Assembly: GCF_021129235.1 (NCBI RefSeq)
Contig: NZ_JAJOMA010000032.1
Span: 16,919 to 80,918 of the forward strand
Source of the DNA: Kineosporia mesophila
Lineage (GTDB): Bacteria > Actinomycetota > Actinomycetes > Actinomycetales > Kineosporiaceae
Reading direction: 5' to 3'
DNA: 64,000 nt
A program made the position numbers and the translations under genes. Shown piece by piece: positions 17,374 to 26,104 of this stretch. The notes under the pieces were generated by a model. That model was not told the origin of the DNA and searched no databases. It worked only from the letters and a program-made list of their open reading frames with translations. Position 1 is the stretch's first letter. Every line of letters begins with the position of its first letter.

Positions 17374-18134
17374 CCTGCCCCCGCTGCGGCAGCGCCTGTC
17401 TGCCGGCCGATCCCGAGTGCCCGCGGTGCGGCCTGCCGTTCCCGGACGCCGTCACCCCTCCCCCGGAACCGGCGACGGTCCGCACGACCCGGGCGTCAGA
17501 GCGTCCGTGGATCGTCCGGGGAGTCTCCGTCGTCGGGGCTCTGCTCGGGGCCTTCCTGGTGCTGCACTTCATCGGCCCCGGTGAGGCGCCCCCGGCCACG
17601 ACCTGGCGACCGGCGGACCTTCCCCCGACGGCCTCACCCAGCACGGGAACGGACGTACCGACGGGCGTGAACCTCGCCGCCGACGCCACCATCACCGCGG
17701 ACCGCACCGCCGATCCGTCGACGGACGACGCCGGCCATCCCGTCAGCTACGGGACGCAGAACCTGGTGGACGGCGACCTCACCACGGCCTGGCGGGCGAC
17801 CGGCTTCTACTACGACGAGCTGATCACCATCAAACTGCCGGCCCGATCGCAGATCTCGGTGGTGGGTCTGACCAACGGCTACACCAAGAAGGACGCTGAA
17901 TCGGGGGCCGACCGATACGAGGAGGGCCGGCGCATCCTGTCGGTCACCTGGATCTTCGACAACGGCGTCAGCGTGAATCAGGAGCTGGAAGACGGGGACC
18001 GGAGCATCCAGCTCAAGACGATCGAGCCGGTGCAGGCCCAGACCGTGCAGCTGCGCATCAATGAGCAGACCACTCCGGGGTTCGGGGCGGACGACTACAG
18101 CGCCATCACCGAATTGGTGTTGAGAGCCGGCTGA
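17370..18134 (+). CDS. Zinc-ribbon, membrane-anchored protein with discoidin-like domain
   Basis: The protein has 254 residues. Residues 1-25 form a zinc ribbon, MTCPRCGSACLPADPECPRCG, with two CPxCG knuckles. One transmembrane helix follows (GVSVVGALLGAFLVLHFIG, about 50-70), then a Pro/Thr-rich linker. Residues 90-254 form a galactose-binding-like (F5/8 type C, NADase-type glycan-binding) beta-sandwich: NLVDGDLTTAWRATG, ITIKLPARSQISVVGLTNGY, VQLRINEQTTPG. The cytosolic ribbon and exported sandwich suggest a surface binding or sensing role. It is translationally coupled to the preceding membrane protein. Confidence 0.75.
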   Translation: MTCPRCGSACLPADPECPRCGLPFPDAVTPPPEPATVRTTRASERPWIVRGVSVVGALLGAFLVLHFIGPGEAPPATTWRPADLPPTASPSTGTDVPTGVNLAADATITADRTADPSTDDAGHPVSYGTQNLVDGDLTTAWRATGFYYDELITIKLPARSQISVVGLTNGYTKKDAESGADRYEEGRRILSVTWIFDNGVSVNQELEDGDRSIQLKTIEPVQAQTVQLRINEQTTPGFGADDYSAITELVLRAG

Positions 18135-18138
18135 CCCG

Positions 18139-19437
18139 TCAGCGGTGGGCGATCGCCCACCGGTGGGCCGGTACCGTCAGGCGGGCGCTGATCCGGTCAC
18201 TCCGGTCAGCGGTGCTGTCGAACACGGAGTACTCCCCCGGCGGCAGTTCGACGCTCTCGGGCGAGTCGCCGAGATTGACAGCGACCACGAGATGCTCAGC
18301 ACCGGAACGGCATTCGTAGGACAGGAAGTGGTTCGTCAGCCGCCGGACCTCCACCTCGGCCCTCCGCAGCCAGGCGTTCCGGCGCCGGAAGCCGATCAGC
18401 AACTGGTGCAACCGGTAGAGATCCCAGCCGAAAGGTGCCAGATCTGATGGGCCTTCGGCGGGAAATGGAGGACGCACGGCATCGTCGCCACCGGCGCGGT
18501 CTTCTTTCACACCACGAAACCCCTGCTCGTCGCCGTAGTAGACACTCGGCGTGCCGGGCAGGGTCAACAGCAGCACGATCGTGTGCGGCAGATGGCGCTC
18601 GTCGTCGATGCGGCTGGCGATACGGGTGACGTCGTGATTGCCGGTGAAAGTCATCGGGACGAAGGTCTGCAGCATCTCGCAGTGCCGTTTCAGGGCCCAC
18701 GACAGCTCGAAGAGGTTGCGGTCGTTGACGCTGCTCCAGATCGCTTTCCAGAGTTCGTACTGGGTGAGCGAGTCCATGCCCGACTCCCGCACGATGCCTG
18801 GGTAGTCGCCGTGGATCACCTCACCGACGATGTATGCCTCCGGATGACGCTCCCGCACCGCGGGCAGTACCTGGCCCCAGAACGAGCGCGGGACGGTGTA
18901 CGCGGCATCGAGGCGCCAGCCGTCGGCTCCGGCATCGAGCCAGTGATTCATCACCGCGGCCACGAAAATTACCACCTGGGGCTCGGCGTGGTTGAGGGCG
19001 ATCAAACCGGAATGACCCTCGAAGGTGCCTAGCTCACCGGTTTTCTCGTCACGCACGAACCAGCGGGCCGCGTCGGCGTCACCGGCCCGGGCCGCCTGGA
19101 GCCGAGGGAAGTCGGGGCCGACATGGTTGAACACGCCGTCGAGCAGTACCCGGACACCCCGGCGTCGGCACTCGGCGACCAGGGTGTCGAAATCGGCCCG
19201 GTCACCCAGGCGCTCGTCGATGCTGAGGTAGTCGAGCGTGTCATAACCGTGGGTCGAGGACCGGAAGACGGGCCCCAGAGCCAAACCGTTGGCCCCGAGC
19301 TCGACCAGGTAGTCGAGCCAGACGGTCAGGTCGCGCAGGGTGCGCACGGGAGCCCGCTCGGCACCGCGCGCATCGGCCCCCAGAAATCCGATCGGGTACA
19401 CGTGCCACCAGATGACGTTATCGACCCACCCGGGCAT
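18139..19437 (-). CDS. Alpha-amylase family (GH13) glycosidase
   Basis: The protein has 432 residues with no signal peptide, so it is cytosolic. The (beta/alpha)8 motifs of GH13 are in order: GVRVLLDGVFNHVG (region I), GADGWRLDAAYTVP with the nucleophile Asp (II), AYIVGEVIHGDYPG with the acid/base Glu (III), and MTFTGNHDVTRIASR with the third Asp (IV). A C-terminal beta domain ends YSVFDSTADRSDRISARLTVPAHRW. Short size and lack of secretion suggest a maltodextrin- or trehalose-related enzyme, such as a neopullulanase-like hydrolase. Alpha-amylase GH13 membership is certain; substrate is not. Confidence 0.88.
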   Translation of the reverse strand: MPGWVDNVIWWHVYPIGFLGADARGAERAPVRTLRDLTVWLDYLVELGANGLALGPVFRSSTHGYDTLDYLSIDERLGDRADFDTLVAECRRRGVRVLLDGVFNHVGPDFPRLQAARAGDADAARWFVRDEKTGELGTFEGHSGLIALNHAEPQVVIFVAAVMNHWLDAGADGWRLDAAYTVPRSFWGQVLPAVRERHPEAYIVGEVIHGDYPGIVRESGMDSLTQYELWKAIWSSVNDRNLFELSWALKRHCEMLQTFVPMTFTGNHDVTRIASRIDDERHLPHTIVLLLTLPGTPSVYYGDEQGFRGVKEDRAGGDDAVRPPFPAEGPSDLAPFGWDLYRLHQLLIGFRRRNAWLRRAEVEVRRLTNHFLSYECRSGAEHLVVAVNLGDSPESVELPPGEYSVFDSTADRSDRISARLTVPAHRWAIAHR

Positions 19438-19494
19438 GGACGCTGTTCCTCTCGTCAGAGCTTGACCGGCCGGGTGATGCCCCCGGCCGCTGGA

Positions 19495-19926
19495 TCAGGC
19501 GATCCGGTTCATGATCTGCGCGCCCAGCAGTAATACCTGGACCTCCAGGTCGGACAGGTCGTCCATCGCGGTACCGAGCCAGGCGTCACGACTGGCCATG
19601 TCCTGCCGCAGTACCTCGACCCCCGCCTCGGTGATGCTGATGATGCTGCTGCGGGCGTCCGCCTCGTTGTCGTTCCGCTCGACCAGCCCGTCGTGTTCCA
19701 GCTCGGCCAGGGAACGTGTGAGCGACTGAGGCAGGCGACGTTCCGCGACGGCAATGGCCTTGGGGGCGCTGGGCCCATGCGTGTTCAGGTGCACGAGCAC
19801 CGCCATCTTCGTACCCGAGACACCGCCCTGGTCGCGCTCGAGCCGCAGCCGTCGGGCCAGACGCGTGGTGCCCCGGCGGATCTCACTGACGACCTCGGGA
19901 GCGATCTCGCCCGCCTCATCTCTCAC
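19495..19926 (-). CDS. MarR family transcriptional regulator
   Basis: From GTG 19926 the protein has 143 residues, the usual MarR length. The frame is open upstream to 20025, but that part overlaps the XRE gene's 3' end and adds no known domain. The winged helix reads TKMAVLVHLNTHGPSAPKAIAV, AERRLPQSLTRSLAELEHDGLVER and NDNEADARSSIISITEAGVEVL. There is no Shine-Dalgarno site at 19926, so a leaderless transcript is likely. A conserved AT-rich motif (19931-19954) lies over the start and recurs before the FUSC exporter, suggesting both are targets. Confidence 0.8.
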   Translation of the reverse strand: MRDEAGEIAPEVVSEIRRGTTRLARRLRLERDQGGVSGTKMAVLVHLNTHGPSAPKAIAVAERRLPQSLTRSLAELEHDGLVERNDNEADARSSIISITEAGVEVLRQDMASRDAWLGTAMDDLSDLEVQVLLLGAQIMNRIA

Positions 19927-19930
19927 AGTT

Positions 19931-19954
19931 GTTAAGCTATCAGGAACTAGTTTG
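19931..19954. promoter_or_regulatory. Candidate MarR site 1
   Basis: The 24-bp sequence contains TAAG, then GAACTAGTT, and matches the site at 20845-20868 at 19 of 24 positions. It sits a few bases upstream of the marR start, where an autoregulatory operator is expected. Confidence 0.5.
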
Positions 19955-20656
19955 GTGGGCGAACCGCCGAATAGCACCTTCTTGTTCGATTCTTTCCAGC
20001 GAAATATTAAGCTGTGATGAATCATCTCTCCACCTGGAGGCCGTCCTCACCGAGCCCATCGTGCGCCGATAGGCCAGCAACCAGCGCCGCTCCTCCGCCT
20101 CGGGCACCCCACAGCAGGTCACATAGGTCATGAACTGTTGCTCGGTCGGCAGCCGAATTCCGCTGAGCAGATCGGCTACCGTGCTTTTCGGCAGCGGCGG
20201 CAGGCCCAGGCGCCGGGCCCGGCTCTGGATCTCCCGCAGCGAGGGCTCCCCGGCACTGGATCGCAGGTGATGCATCGCCAGCAGCAGATGCACCGGCTCC
20301 CAGATCAGCTCCAGCAGTCGCGGACGGAACACGGCTCCGGCGTGAAGCGTCTCAACCCGGGCTCCGCCGGTCGCGGCATTCAGCCGGCGAGCCCGGCCGG
20401 CGGCCTGATTCCACACGTGCACCATCTGCTCCCGGGACGCACCACAGGCGGTGCCGTAGGCAACGACCACCTCCTTGCGCGGTAGGAGATCACCCGAGTC
20501 GGCGCGACTCAGAGTCGCCGCCGAGCAGCCCGGGTCGGCGATCTGGGCCGCCATCGTGCGATAGGTGAGACCTGCGTCCTCCCGCAGGGCCCGGAGGCTA
20601 CGCGCGAGCTCGCCGAAAGGCGCTTCCTCGCTCAAAGGTCTTTTCTGCCTACCCAT
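19940..20656 (-). CDS. XRE-type helix-turn-helix regulator
   Basis: The protein has 238 residues from ATG 20656. The frame is open to 20857 but the extra N-terminus has no domain. HTH residues 15-70 are ELARSLRALREDAGLTYRTMAAQI and CSAATLSRADSGDLLPRKEVV. The middle is Arg-rich and helical. A second short region, GLPPLPKSTVADLLSGIRLPTEQQFMTYVTCCG, resembles another HTH/winged segment. This layout occurs in actinobacterial regulators often placed before signalling genes. It ends 13 bp upstream of the marR start and may be co-transcribed with it. Confidence 0.72.
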   Translation of the reverse strand: MGRQKRPLSEEAPFGELARSLRALREDAGLTYRTMAAQIADPGCSAATLSRADSGDLLPRKEVVVAYGTACGASREQMVHVWNQAAGRARRLNAATGGARVETLHAGAVFRPRLLELIWEPVHLLLAMHHLRSSAGEPSLREIQSRARRLGLPPLPKSTVADLLSGIRLPTEQQFMTYVTCCGVPEAEERRWLLAYRRTMGSVRTASRWRDDSSQLNISLERIEQEGAIRRFAHQTSS

Positions 20657-20844
20657 GTCTGCACGCACCCCTCCGTGCCGGCCACCCGGAGGCGGCGGAT
20701 GTCCGATCCGGATCAGGACCGGGCAGGGTCCAGCTACAGATTCACCGAGGGCCAAACACGCGAATTCGCGCCAGGACGACCGGCCGGCAGGGATCGACAT
20801 CGACCGTGCACCGACCGGAAAGCGTGGCCCCCAGCTCCAGCAGT

Positions 20845-20868
20845 GGTAAGTTACCATGAACTAGTTAG
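20845..20868. promoter_or_regulatory. Candidate MarR site 2, upstream of the FUSC exporter
   Basis: This 24-bp sequence shares TAAG-TTA-CA-GAACTAGTT with the site at 19931-19954. A TATAGA -10-like element at 20887-20892 and an AT-rich leader follow before the exporter ATG at 20929, so the site would overlap the promoter -35 region. Confidence 0.5.
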
Positions 20869-20928
20869 TTCGAAAAGGAAACGTTCTATAGAGTTTTTCG
20901 GTACTTCGGCCTCATATATAGGTGATGC

Positions 20929-22488
20929 ATGCTTAGTATCTTGCGGCGTCGAGTCGCGCTCCTGACCGGCGACCTCCTGATCGCTACCGTCGTCACGGCG
21001 GCAACCCTCAGCGCGTGGGGGGTCTCCCTGCTGGTCGAGTCCCACGCCGGCCAGCACGTAGATCTTGTGGTCATGACCGTCGCGCTCTCGGTCACCCTCG
21101 CCCGCAACCAGCTCGAGCGCCCGGCCCGGCCGCCCTGGCTGCTCCTGGCTGTTCCTCCCGCCGCCGCGCTCGCCAGTTTCGTGGGCAGCCAGATGGCCCG
21201 TGACCACCGCCTCGGCGACGTGCTCTTCGTCGTGGTGCTCTCGGTCGCCGTCTGGGTGAGGCGCTTCGGCCCTGGCTGCACCACGCTCGGCACCCTCACC
21301 ACTCTTCCTCTGGTGGCCGCGCTCATCACTCCCTACGTGCCGGAGGGTGAGATCGAGCGCGCGAGCTGGTCGGCCGTGCTCGGCGCAACATCGGCGCTGA
21401 TCACTCTTCTGTGCCTGACCGCTGCGCGCCGACTCGCACCGGCACACTTCCCCGGCACCACCGCGCCGCGCCCTTCGGACCGGCCCGCCGCGTCACGAAA
21501 TCTGTCACCCAGTACGCGGATGGCCATCCAGCTGGCGGGTGCCCTGGTTCTCGGATTCGCCATCGGCCGGCACGTCAACTCCGACCACTGGCAGTGGCCG
21601 GTCCTGACGGCCTACATCGTCAGCAGCGCCAACCAGGGGCGCGGCGACGTGCTCTACAAGGGCATCCAGCGTGGTCTGGGGGCCGGCCTCGGAACCGTCG
21701 TGGCCGCGCTGCTCACCGGCATTTTCGGCATCGGCGACCACCGCGCGGTCGCCTGCATCTTCGTGGTGCTGTGGTTCGCGCTCGCCGTGCGCCGGGCCAG
21801 TTATGCCTACTGGGCGGGCAGCGTCACCGCTGCGCTGGCCCTGGTCTACGGATTCTTCGGCGACGGTGGTACGGCCGTACTCGGACAGCGGCTCGAGGGA
21901 ATCGGTCTCGGAGCGGTCGCCGGAATTGCTGTGACCTGGCTCGTTCTGCCGATCCGCACTGAAGATGTGCTGCGCCGGCGCATGGGTGCCCTGCTGGAGG
22001 CTCTGCAGAACCTGCTCGTCGCTCTCGGCGAGAACCCCTCGAGCGTGGGCGCCGATCAGGTCCGGCCGGTGGTGGTGGCCAGCGTCGCCATCACCCGCGT
22101 GATGCAGCCCCTGACCGCTCGGGGTCGGTGGCTGCGCCGGCTGCGGCTGCGCGATCATTGGGAGCCGGTGATTCCCGCAGCCGATCTTTGCGCCGAGAAG
22201 TCCCGGACGCTGGTCCGATTCGTGCGCACGACCCGGGAACCGCTAGATCACGAGCGGATCTCGGTTGCGCAGGCGCAGACGGTGCAGAACCTGACCGGCC
22301 TACGCCAGTCGCTGCGGAGCCGGGAGCGAGCCGATGTACGGCCGGTCCTGTCCGGGGTCCCGGACGAAGGAGCTACCGGGCAGGTTCTGACCCTGCTGCA
22401 CGTCATCGACGAAGCCGCCGTACGGATGACCGCCACTGTGTCCCAACCGGTGGCGGCGAAGCGGTCCCAGAGCGGAAGTCCAGGCTGA
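20929..22488 (+). CDS. FUSC/ArAE family membrane exporter
   Basis: The protein has 519 residues. It has two blocks of about five transmembrane helices (residues 10-160 and 200-340) and a soluble C-terminal region. The second block holds the FUSC signature: DHWQWPVLTAYIVSSANQGRGDVLYKGIQRGLGAGLGTVVAALL. The family exports aromatic acids and related amphiphilic compounds (AaeB-like). ATG 20929 has a weak AGGTG upstream. The promoter carries a copy of the motif found at marR, so induction through MarR, which commonly senses aromatic acids, is plausible. Confidence 0.82.
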   Translation: MLSILRRRVALLTGDLLIATVVTAATLSAWGVSLLVESHAGQHVDLVVMTVALSVTLARNQLERPARPPWLLLAVPPAAALASFVGSQMARDHRLGDVLFVVVLSVAVWVRRFGPGCTTLGTLTTLPLVAALITPYVPEGEIERASWSAVLGATSALITLLCLTAARRLAPAHFPGTTAPRPSDRPAASRNLSPSTRMAIQLAGALVLGFAIGRHVNSDHWQWPVLTAYIVSSANQGRGDVLYKGIQRGLGAGLGTVVAALLTGIFGIGDHRAVACIFVVLWFALAVRRASYAYWAGSVTAALALVYGFFGDGGTAVLGQRLEGIGLGAVAGIAVTWLVLPIRTEDVLRRRMGALLEALQNLLVALGENPSSVGADQVRPVVVASVAITRVMQPLTARGRWLRRLRLRDHWEPVIPAADLCAEKSRTLVRFVRTTREPLDHERISVAQAQTVQNLTGLRQSLRSRERADVRPVLSGVPDEGATGQVLTLLHVIDEAAVRMTATVSQPVAAKRSQSGSPG

Positions 22489-22492
22489 CCGG

Positions 22493-23245
22493 TCAAAGAG
22501 GCGGGTTAGCAGGCCCGGTCCGCCCCGGACCCAGGCTGTCCTTCCGGCGCAGGCTGATGAGGGCCTGTACGAGCACGCGACGGGTGTCGGCGGGATCGAT
22601 GACATCGTCGACCAACCCGCGCTCGGCCGCGTAGTAGGGATGCATCAGCTCTCCCTCGTACTCCTCCATCAGGCGAGCGCGGGTGGCATCCGGATCGTCG
22701 GACGCACGAATCTGCCGGCGGAAGATGACGTTCGCGGCACCTTCGGCCCCCATCACCGCGATCTCGTTGCCTGCCCAGGCGTAGGCGAGGTCGGCACCGA
22801 CAGAACGTGAGTCCAGAACGATGTACGCACCGCCGTAGGCCTTGCGCAGCACCACCGAGACCCGCGGCACCGTGGCCGCGCAGTAGGCGTACAGCAGTTT
22901 CGCGCCATGGCGGATGATGCCGCCACGTTCCTGGTCCCGCCCCGGCATGAAGCCCGGCACGTCGATCAGCGTGACGATCGGGAGGCGGAAGGCGTTACAG
23001 AACTGCACGAATCGCGCCGCTTTCTGCGAAGCGTCGACGTCGATCACCCCGGCCAGCACATCCGGCTGACTGGCCACGATCCCGACCACGGCTCCGCCGA
23101 CCCGTGCCAGCACGCAGGCGACGCTGCGTCCCCAGTGCTCGTGTACCGGCAGATAGTCACCGTTATCGACGATCTGCTCGATCACGTCGTGCACGTCGTA
23201 ACCGAGCACGTGGTCGGCGGGCACGATACGCATCAGCGCCGCCCG
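22493..23245 (-). pseudogene. 5'-truncated acyl-CoA carboxylase carboxyltransferase (PccB/AccD-like)
   Basis: Only the C-terminal half of a ~520-residue carboxyltransferase beta subunit remains. Conserved segments run from LMRIVPADHVLGYDVHDVIEQIVDNG through VGIVASQPDVLAGVIDVDASQKAARFVQFCN, LIDVPGFMPGRDQERGGIIRHGAKLLYAY and GAYIVLDSRSVGADLAYAW to a natural C-terminus. Homology stops near 23245, exactly where the opposite-strand GrpB gene begins. The frame stays open to 23392 but shows no family sequence there. The N-terminal acyl-CoA/biotin half is absent, so activity is unlikely. The remaining half has no internal stops, suggesting recent truncation. Confidence 0.75.
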
Positions 23246-23266
23246 GACGTCACCACTTCCGAGCTC

Positions 23267-23782
23267 GTGGGAAGTGCGTCCGGCCTGGGCCTGGAACTGC
23301 ACAGTCACGACGACCAGTGGGCAGACATCTACCGTGATCACCGGGAGCGAATCCGGAGTGCCCTCGTAGCAGTGAACGTCGAGATCGAACACATCGGTTC
23401 GACGTCCGTTCCCGGACTGGCCGCCAAGCCCATCATCGACATCGTGGTCACGGTCGAGGACATCACCGCCGAGGAGGATTTCCTGGACCCGCTGCTGGCC
23501 GCCGGGTATGGGCTACGGGTGCGCGAGCCGGGGCATCGCCTGGTGCGTACTTCAGCGCAAGACGTCCACGTGCATCTGTTCGAACGGGGAGACCCTGAGG
23601 TGGGCGAATACCTTCTCCTGCGCGACCACCTACGGTCTGACGCGGACGATCGCGCCCTCTACGAAATCGCCAAGAGGGCTCTGCTCAGCAAGGAGTGGGA
23701 CGACATGAACGACTACACCAAGGCCAAGACCGACGTCATCCTCACGATCAAAGCACGAGCGAGAGAAGCTCGTGGACGGTGA
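23267..23782 (+). CDS. GrpB family protein (UPF0157, nucleotidyltransferase fold)
   Basis: From GTG 23267 the protein has 171 residues, the usual family length. The defining segment VEIEHIGSTSVPGLAAKPIIDIVVTV is intact, followed by DVHVHLFERGDPEVGEYLLLRDHLRSD and KEWDDMNDYTKAKTDVI. GrpB proteins have a nucleotidyltransferase fold; their reaction is mostly unknown. The first residues are atypical for the family and the start is antisense to the truncated carboxyltransferase, suggesting the gene was joined here by recombination. No strong Shine-Dalgarno site supports the start. Confidence 0.75.
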   Translation: MGSASGLGLELHSHDDQWADIYRDHRERIRSALVAVNVEIEHIGSTSVPGLAAKPIIDIVVTVEDITAEEDFLDPLLAAGYGLRVREPGHRLVRTSAQDVHVHLFERGDPEVGEYLLLRDHLRSDADDRALYEIAKRALLSKEWDDMNDYTKAKTDVILTIKARAREARGR

Positions 23783-23871
23783 GCCTCTTGTCCACGACCT
23801 CTTTCATCGCGAATGCTTCTGACGGTAGCCCGGGCACGCAGTTGTCTTGACAACCAGTCAATTCGAGCTCT

Positions 23872-23897
23872 GCTCCCGCCCGGCGACAGGCGGGAGC
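23872..23897. terminator. Hairpin between convergent grpB-like and beta-propeller genes
   Basis: GCTCCCGCC (23872-23880) pairs perfectly with GGCGGGAGC (23889-23897) across an eight-base loop. Its position between two gene ends favours a bidirectional terminator. Confidence 0.55.
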
Positions 23898-23918
23898 GCT
23901 CGCTTCCGGACGAGTTGA

Positions 23919-25154
23919 TCAGCCGAAAACGGCTAGACGATTGGTCGCCGACACCGCCAGCACCCCACGGCCGATGGCCGAGCCCTCATTCGCCAGATGG
24001 TCGGTGCCCGGGACGATGCTGCCACCGGCCTTGCCCTTCCAGACCAGCTTGCTCGTGGTCGTGCTGTAGCCCAGCACCCAGCCCTGGCTGGTGGTCACGT
24101 AGACGACCTTCGATGTGGCGACCGGCGGAGCGATGATCTCTCCGTAAGTGTCGGACGAGGGATCGCGCGACCACAGCTTGGCACCGGTGGAACTGCTGAC
24201 GGCCCGCAGTGAGACGTCGTAAGAGCTGTGGGGCTCCTGCGGGGTGAGGAATGCCTTGGTGCCGACGATCGCGGGGACGTCGGTGGAGTCGAAGTCGAAT
24301 AGCAGCTTGCCGTTACGGGCATCCATCACCCGGCTGCCCCGCAGGCCCGTGTGCAGCCACAGACGGGTGCCGGACAGCACCGAGGTGGTCCCCCACACTC
24401 CACCTGAGCACTGGTAGTCGTCACGCCAGACCTGCTTGCCGTTCAGGGTGCGGGCCGCCCAGTTGCAATCAGAGCCGTAGAACACTCGGGTGCCGCTGAT
24501 GGCCTGGCCCAGGGAGAAGTCGTTGGTCGCGTACTTGGCCCACTTGATCTTTCCGGTCGCGACGTTGACGGCCACATAGTTGTCGCCGCTGTACGAGAAG
24601 TTGAGATAGGCCACTCCCCCGTGAACGGTCACGGGTTTCGAGGCGTCGTGAATGATCGACGCGTATTTCGGCGCCGCGATCTTCCGCTTCCACGAAGCCT
24701 TTCCCGTGGTCGTGCTCAGTGCCCTCAGACTCGCGTGCTCTCCGTCGACGCTCCAGTTGGAGTGCAGCACGACGAGCTTGCCGCTGCCGTAGGCCAGGGT
24801 CGCCGTGCCGTGGCCCAGGGCGGATGACTTCCACAGCTGACGACCCGTGCGCCTGTCAAAGGCCCAGACCCGGACGGGCCCCGGATCGACCCCCTCCGCG
24901 GCCCTGGGCCGAGCGGCGACGAATACCCGGTTACCCACGATCAGCGGGTACGAGGTGCTTGCGCCGAAGTCCTTGACCCACAGCCGACGCATCGTGTTCG
25001 AGAGTGCCGGGCCGGTGGCCAAGCCGGTGTGCGTGGCGTTGATCTGGTAATTCGTTGCATCACCAGGCTTCTGAGCCGCTGACGCCACCTCGGCCGGCCC
25101 AGCCAGGGTGACACCGAGCAAGACACACGTAACTGACACCACGAATCGGCGCAC
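23919..25154 (-). CDS. Secreted PQQ-like beta-propeller protein
   Basis: The protein has 411 residues. A signal peptide is clear: MRRFVVSVTCVLLGVTLAGPAEVASA with cleavage near residue 26. The mature part consists of PQQ-type blades, including VRVWAFDRRTGRQLWKSS, VNVATGKIKWAKYA and RAVSSSTGAKLWSRDP. These repeats build an eight-bladed propeller as in PQQ dehydrogenases or BamB. No catalytic residues or quinone-binding motif can be pointed out, so a scaffold or binding role outside the membrane is likely. There is no lipobox, so it is probably soluble. Confidence 0.78.
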   Translation of the reverse strand: MRRFVVSVTCVLLGVTLAGPAEVASAAQKPGDATNYQINATHTGLATGPALSNTMRRLWVKDFGASTSYPLIVGNRVFVAARPRAAEGVDPGPVRVWAFDRRTGRQLWKSSALGHGTATLAYGSGKLVVLHSNWSVDGEHASLRALSTTTGKASWKRKIAAPKYASIIHDASKPVTVHGGVAYLNFSYSGDNYVAVNVATGKIKWAKYATNDFSLGQAISGTRVFYGSDCNWAARTLNGKQVWRDDYQCSGGVWGTTSVLSGTRLWLHTGLRGSRVMDARNGKLLFDFDSTDVPAIVGTKAFLTPQEPHSSYDVSLRAVSSSTGAKLWSRDPSSDTYGEIIAPPVATSKVVYVTTSQGWVLGYSTTTSKLVWKGKAGGSIVPGTDHLANEGSAIGRGVLAVSATNRLAVFG

Positions 25155-25362
25155 GACCGTCCTCTGCTTGAACCCCGCCGCTGACCAACCGCCAGAGCTT
25201 GATCAATTTAAGGGAGATCCCGGCATAACGCCTCTCGGGTGGCGGATCAATTCGCAGCGAACCGGCTTCGGGATTCGACATCGCGTATCAGGGTTTGGGA
25301 GCGCCGCCGTCTCCTCGATGCTGACTCCAGCCGTATCCGAGCACGCTGGGCGGAGAGAGCAG

Positions 25363-25689
25363 CTACCCTTCCGCGATGAGTCGCGGTCGTTGGGCCATGC
25401 CGTTGATGTGCTTGGCGAACGATGCAGCGTCGCGGAGTCGGTCTGAGATCTCAATGGCCTGGGAAGCGTCCATCTCGAAGGTCTCGCCCAAGTTGATGCG
25501 AGCCAGGCTGGGTCGTATAGCAACGGGCTCGGCCAAGAGATCAAAATCGATGCGCTGGGCCACCCGGATTCTGATGATGTCGCCGGTGACCTTGACAGCC
25601 CCAATCTGGCACTCATGATCGATGGATTCCGCGTCGACAACCGATGTCTTGAACCAGTGGCTCTCTTCTCCGTTCTCGATCTCACGCAT
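25363..25689 (-). CDS. Hypothetical protein, 108 residues
   Basis: The product begins MREIENGEESHWFKTSVVDAES and is acidic and mixed alpha/beta, with a repeated hydrophobic pattern (IIRIRVAQRIDFDLLAEPVAI). Codon use looks coding and slightly less GC-rich than its neighbours. A weak GGGGAAACG lies before the ATG. I do not recognise the family and no neighbour suggests a role. Confidence 0.5.
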   Translation of the reverse strand: MREIENGEESHWFKTSVVDAESIDHECQIGAVKVTGDIIRIRVAQRIDFDLLAEPVAIRPSLARINLGETFEMDASQAIEISDRLRDAASFAKHINGMAQRPRLIAEG

Positions 25690-25900
25690 GACGTTTCCCC
25701 GTTCAGACTAGTTGTTCTCCTGAGAGAAAACAGCTTCCGGAGTCCCCCGGATCGGATGGAATCTACTGTCGAGGTCGGTGGCGACTGAATCAATGGTTCA
25801 TTCTGGAGGCGTGTACCGGCGCTCAGGATGCGCCACGATCGGTCAATGCCGAACGGGGCGGGCCAGATCTGGTCGGTGAAGGCCGCGGTGGCGACGGGCC

Positions 25901-26065
25901 TGCGACGGCGACGGCGAAGCGTTCTCTGTGCTCTACGACCGCCGCAAGGACGCCGTGCGCGCCTACTGCGGTCGTCGCACCGGTTCTCTGGATGCCGCCG
26001 ACGACGTGGCCGCCCGCATCGACGACGAACACCACGTCGACCCCACCACCGTCCAGCGGCCCTGA
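25901..26065 (+). pseudogene. Fragment of an ECF sigma factor region 2
   Basis: One frame reads GDGEAFSVLYDRRKDAVRAY then CGRRTGSLDAADDV, which matches the start of region 2 of ECF sigma factors. Family similarity stops after ADDV and the frame ends at TGA 26063-26065. Region 4 is absent. The rest of 25690-26104 holds no other identifiable gene. Confidence 0.45.
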
Positions 26066-26104
26066 CTGACGGAAGAACCGGCGGATGACGAAGTCGGCAC
26101 TACG

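Noticed and set aside
25203..25793. 196-residue minus-strand frame around the 108-residue hypothetical gene
   Set aside because: Ser/Arg-rich shadow without a domain; the alternative frame has more natural composition.
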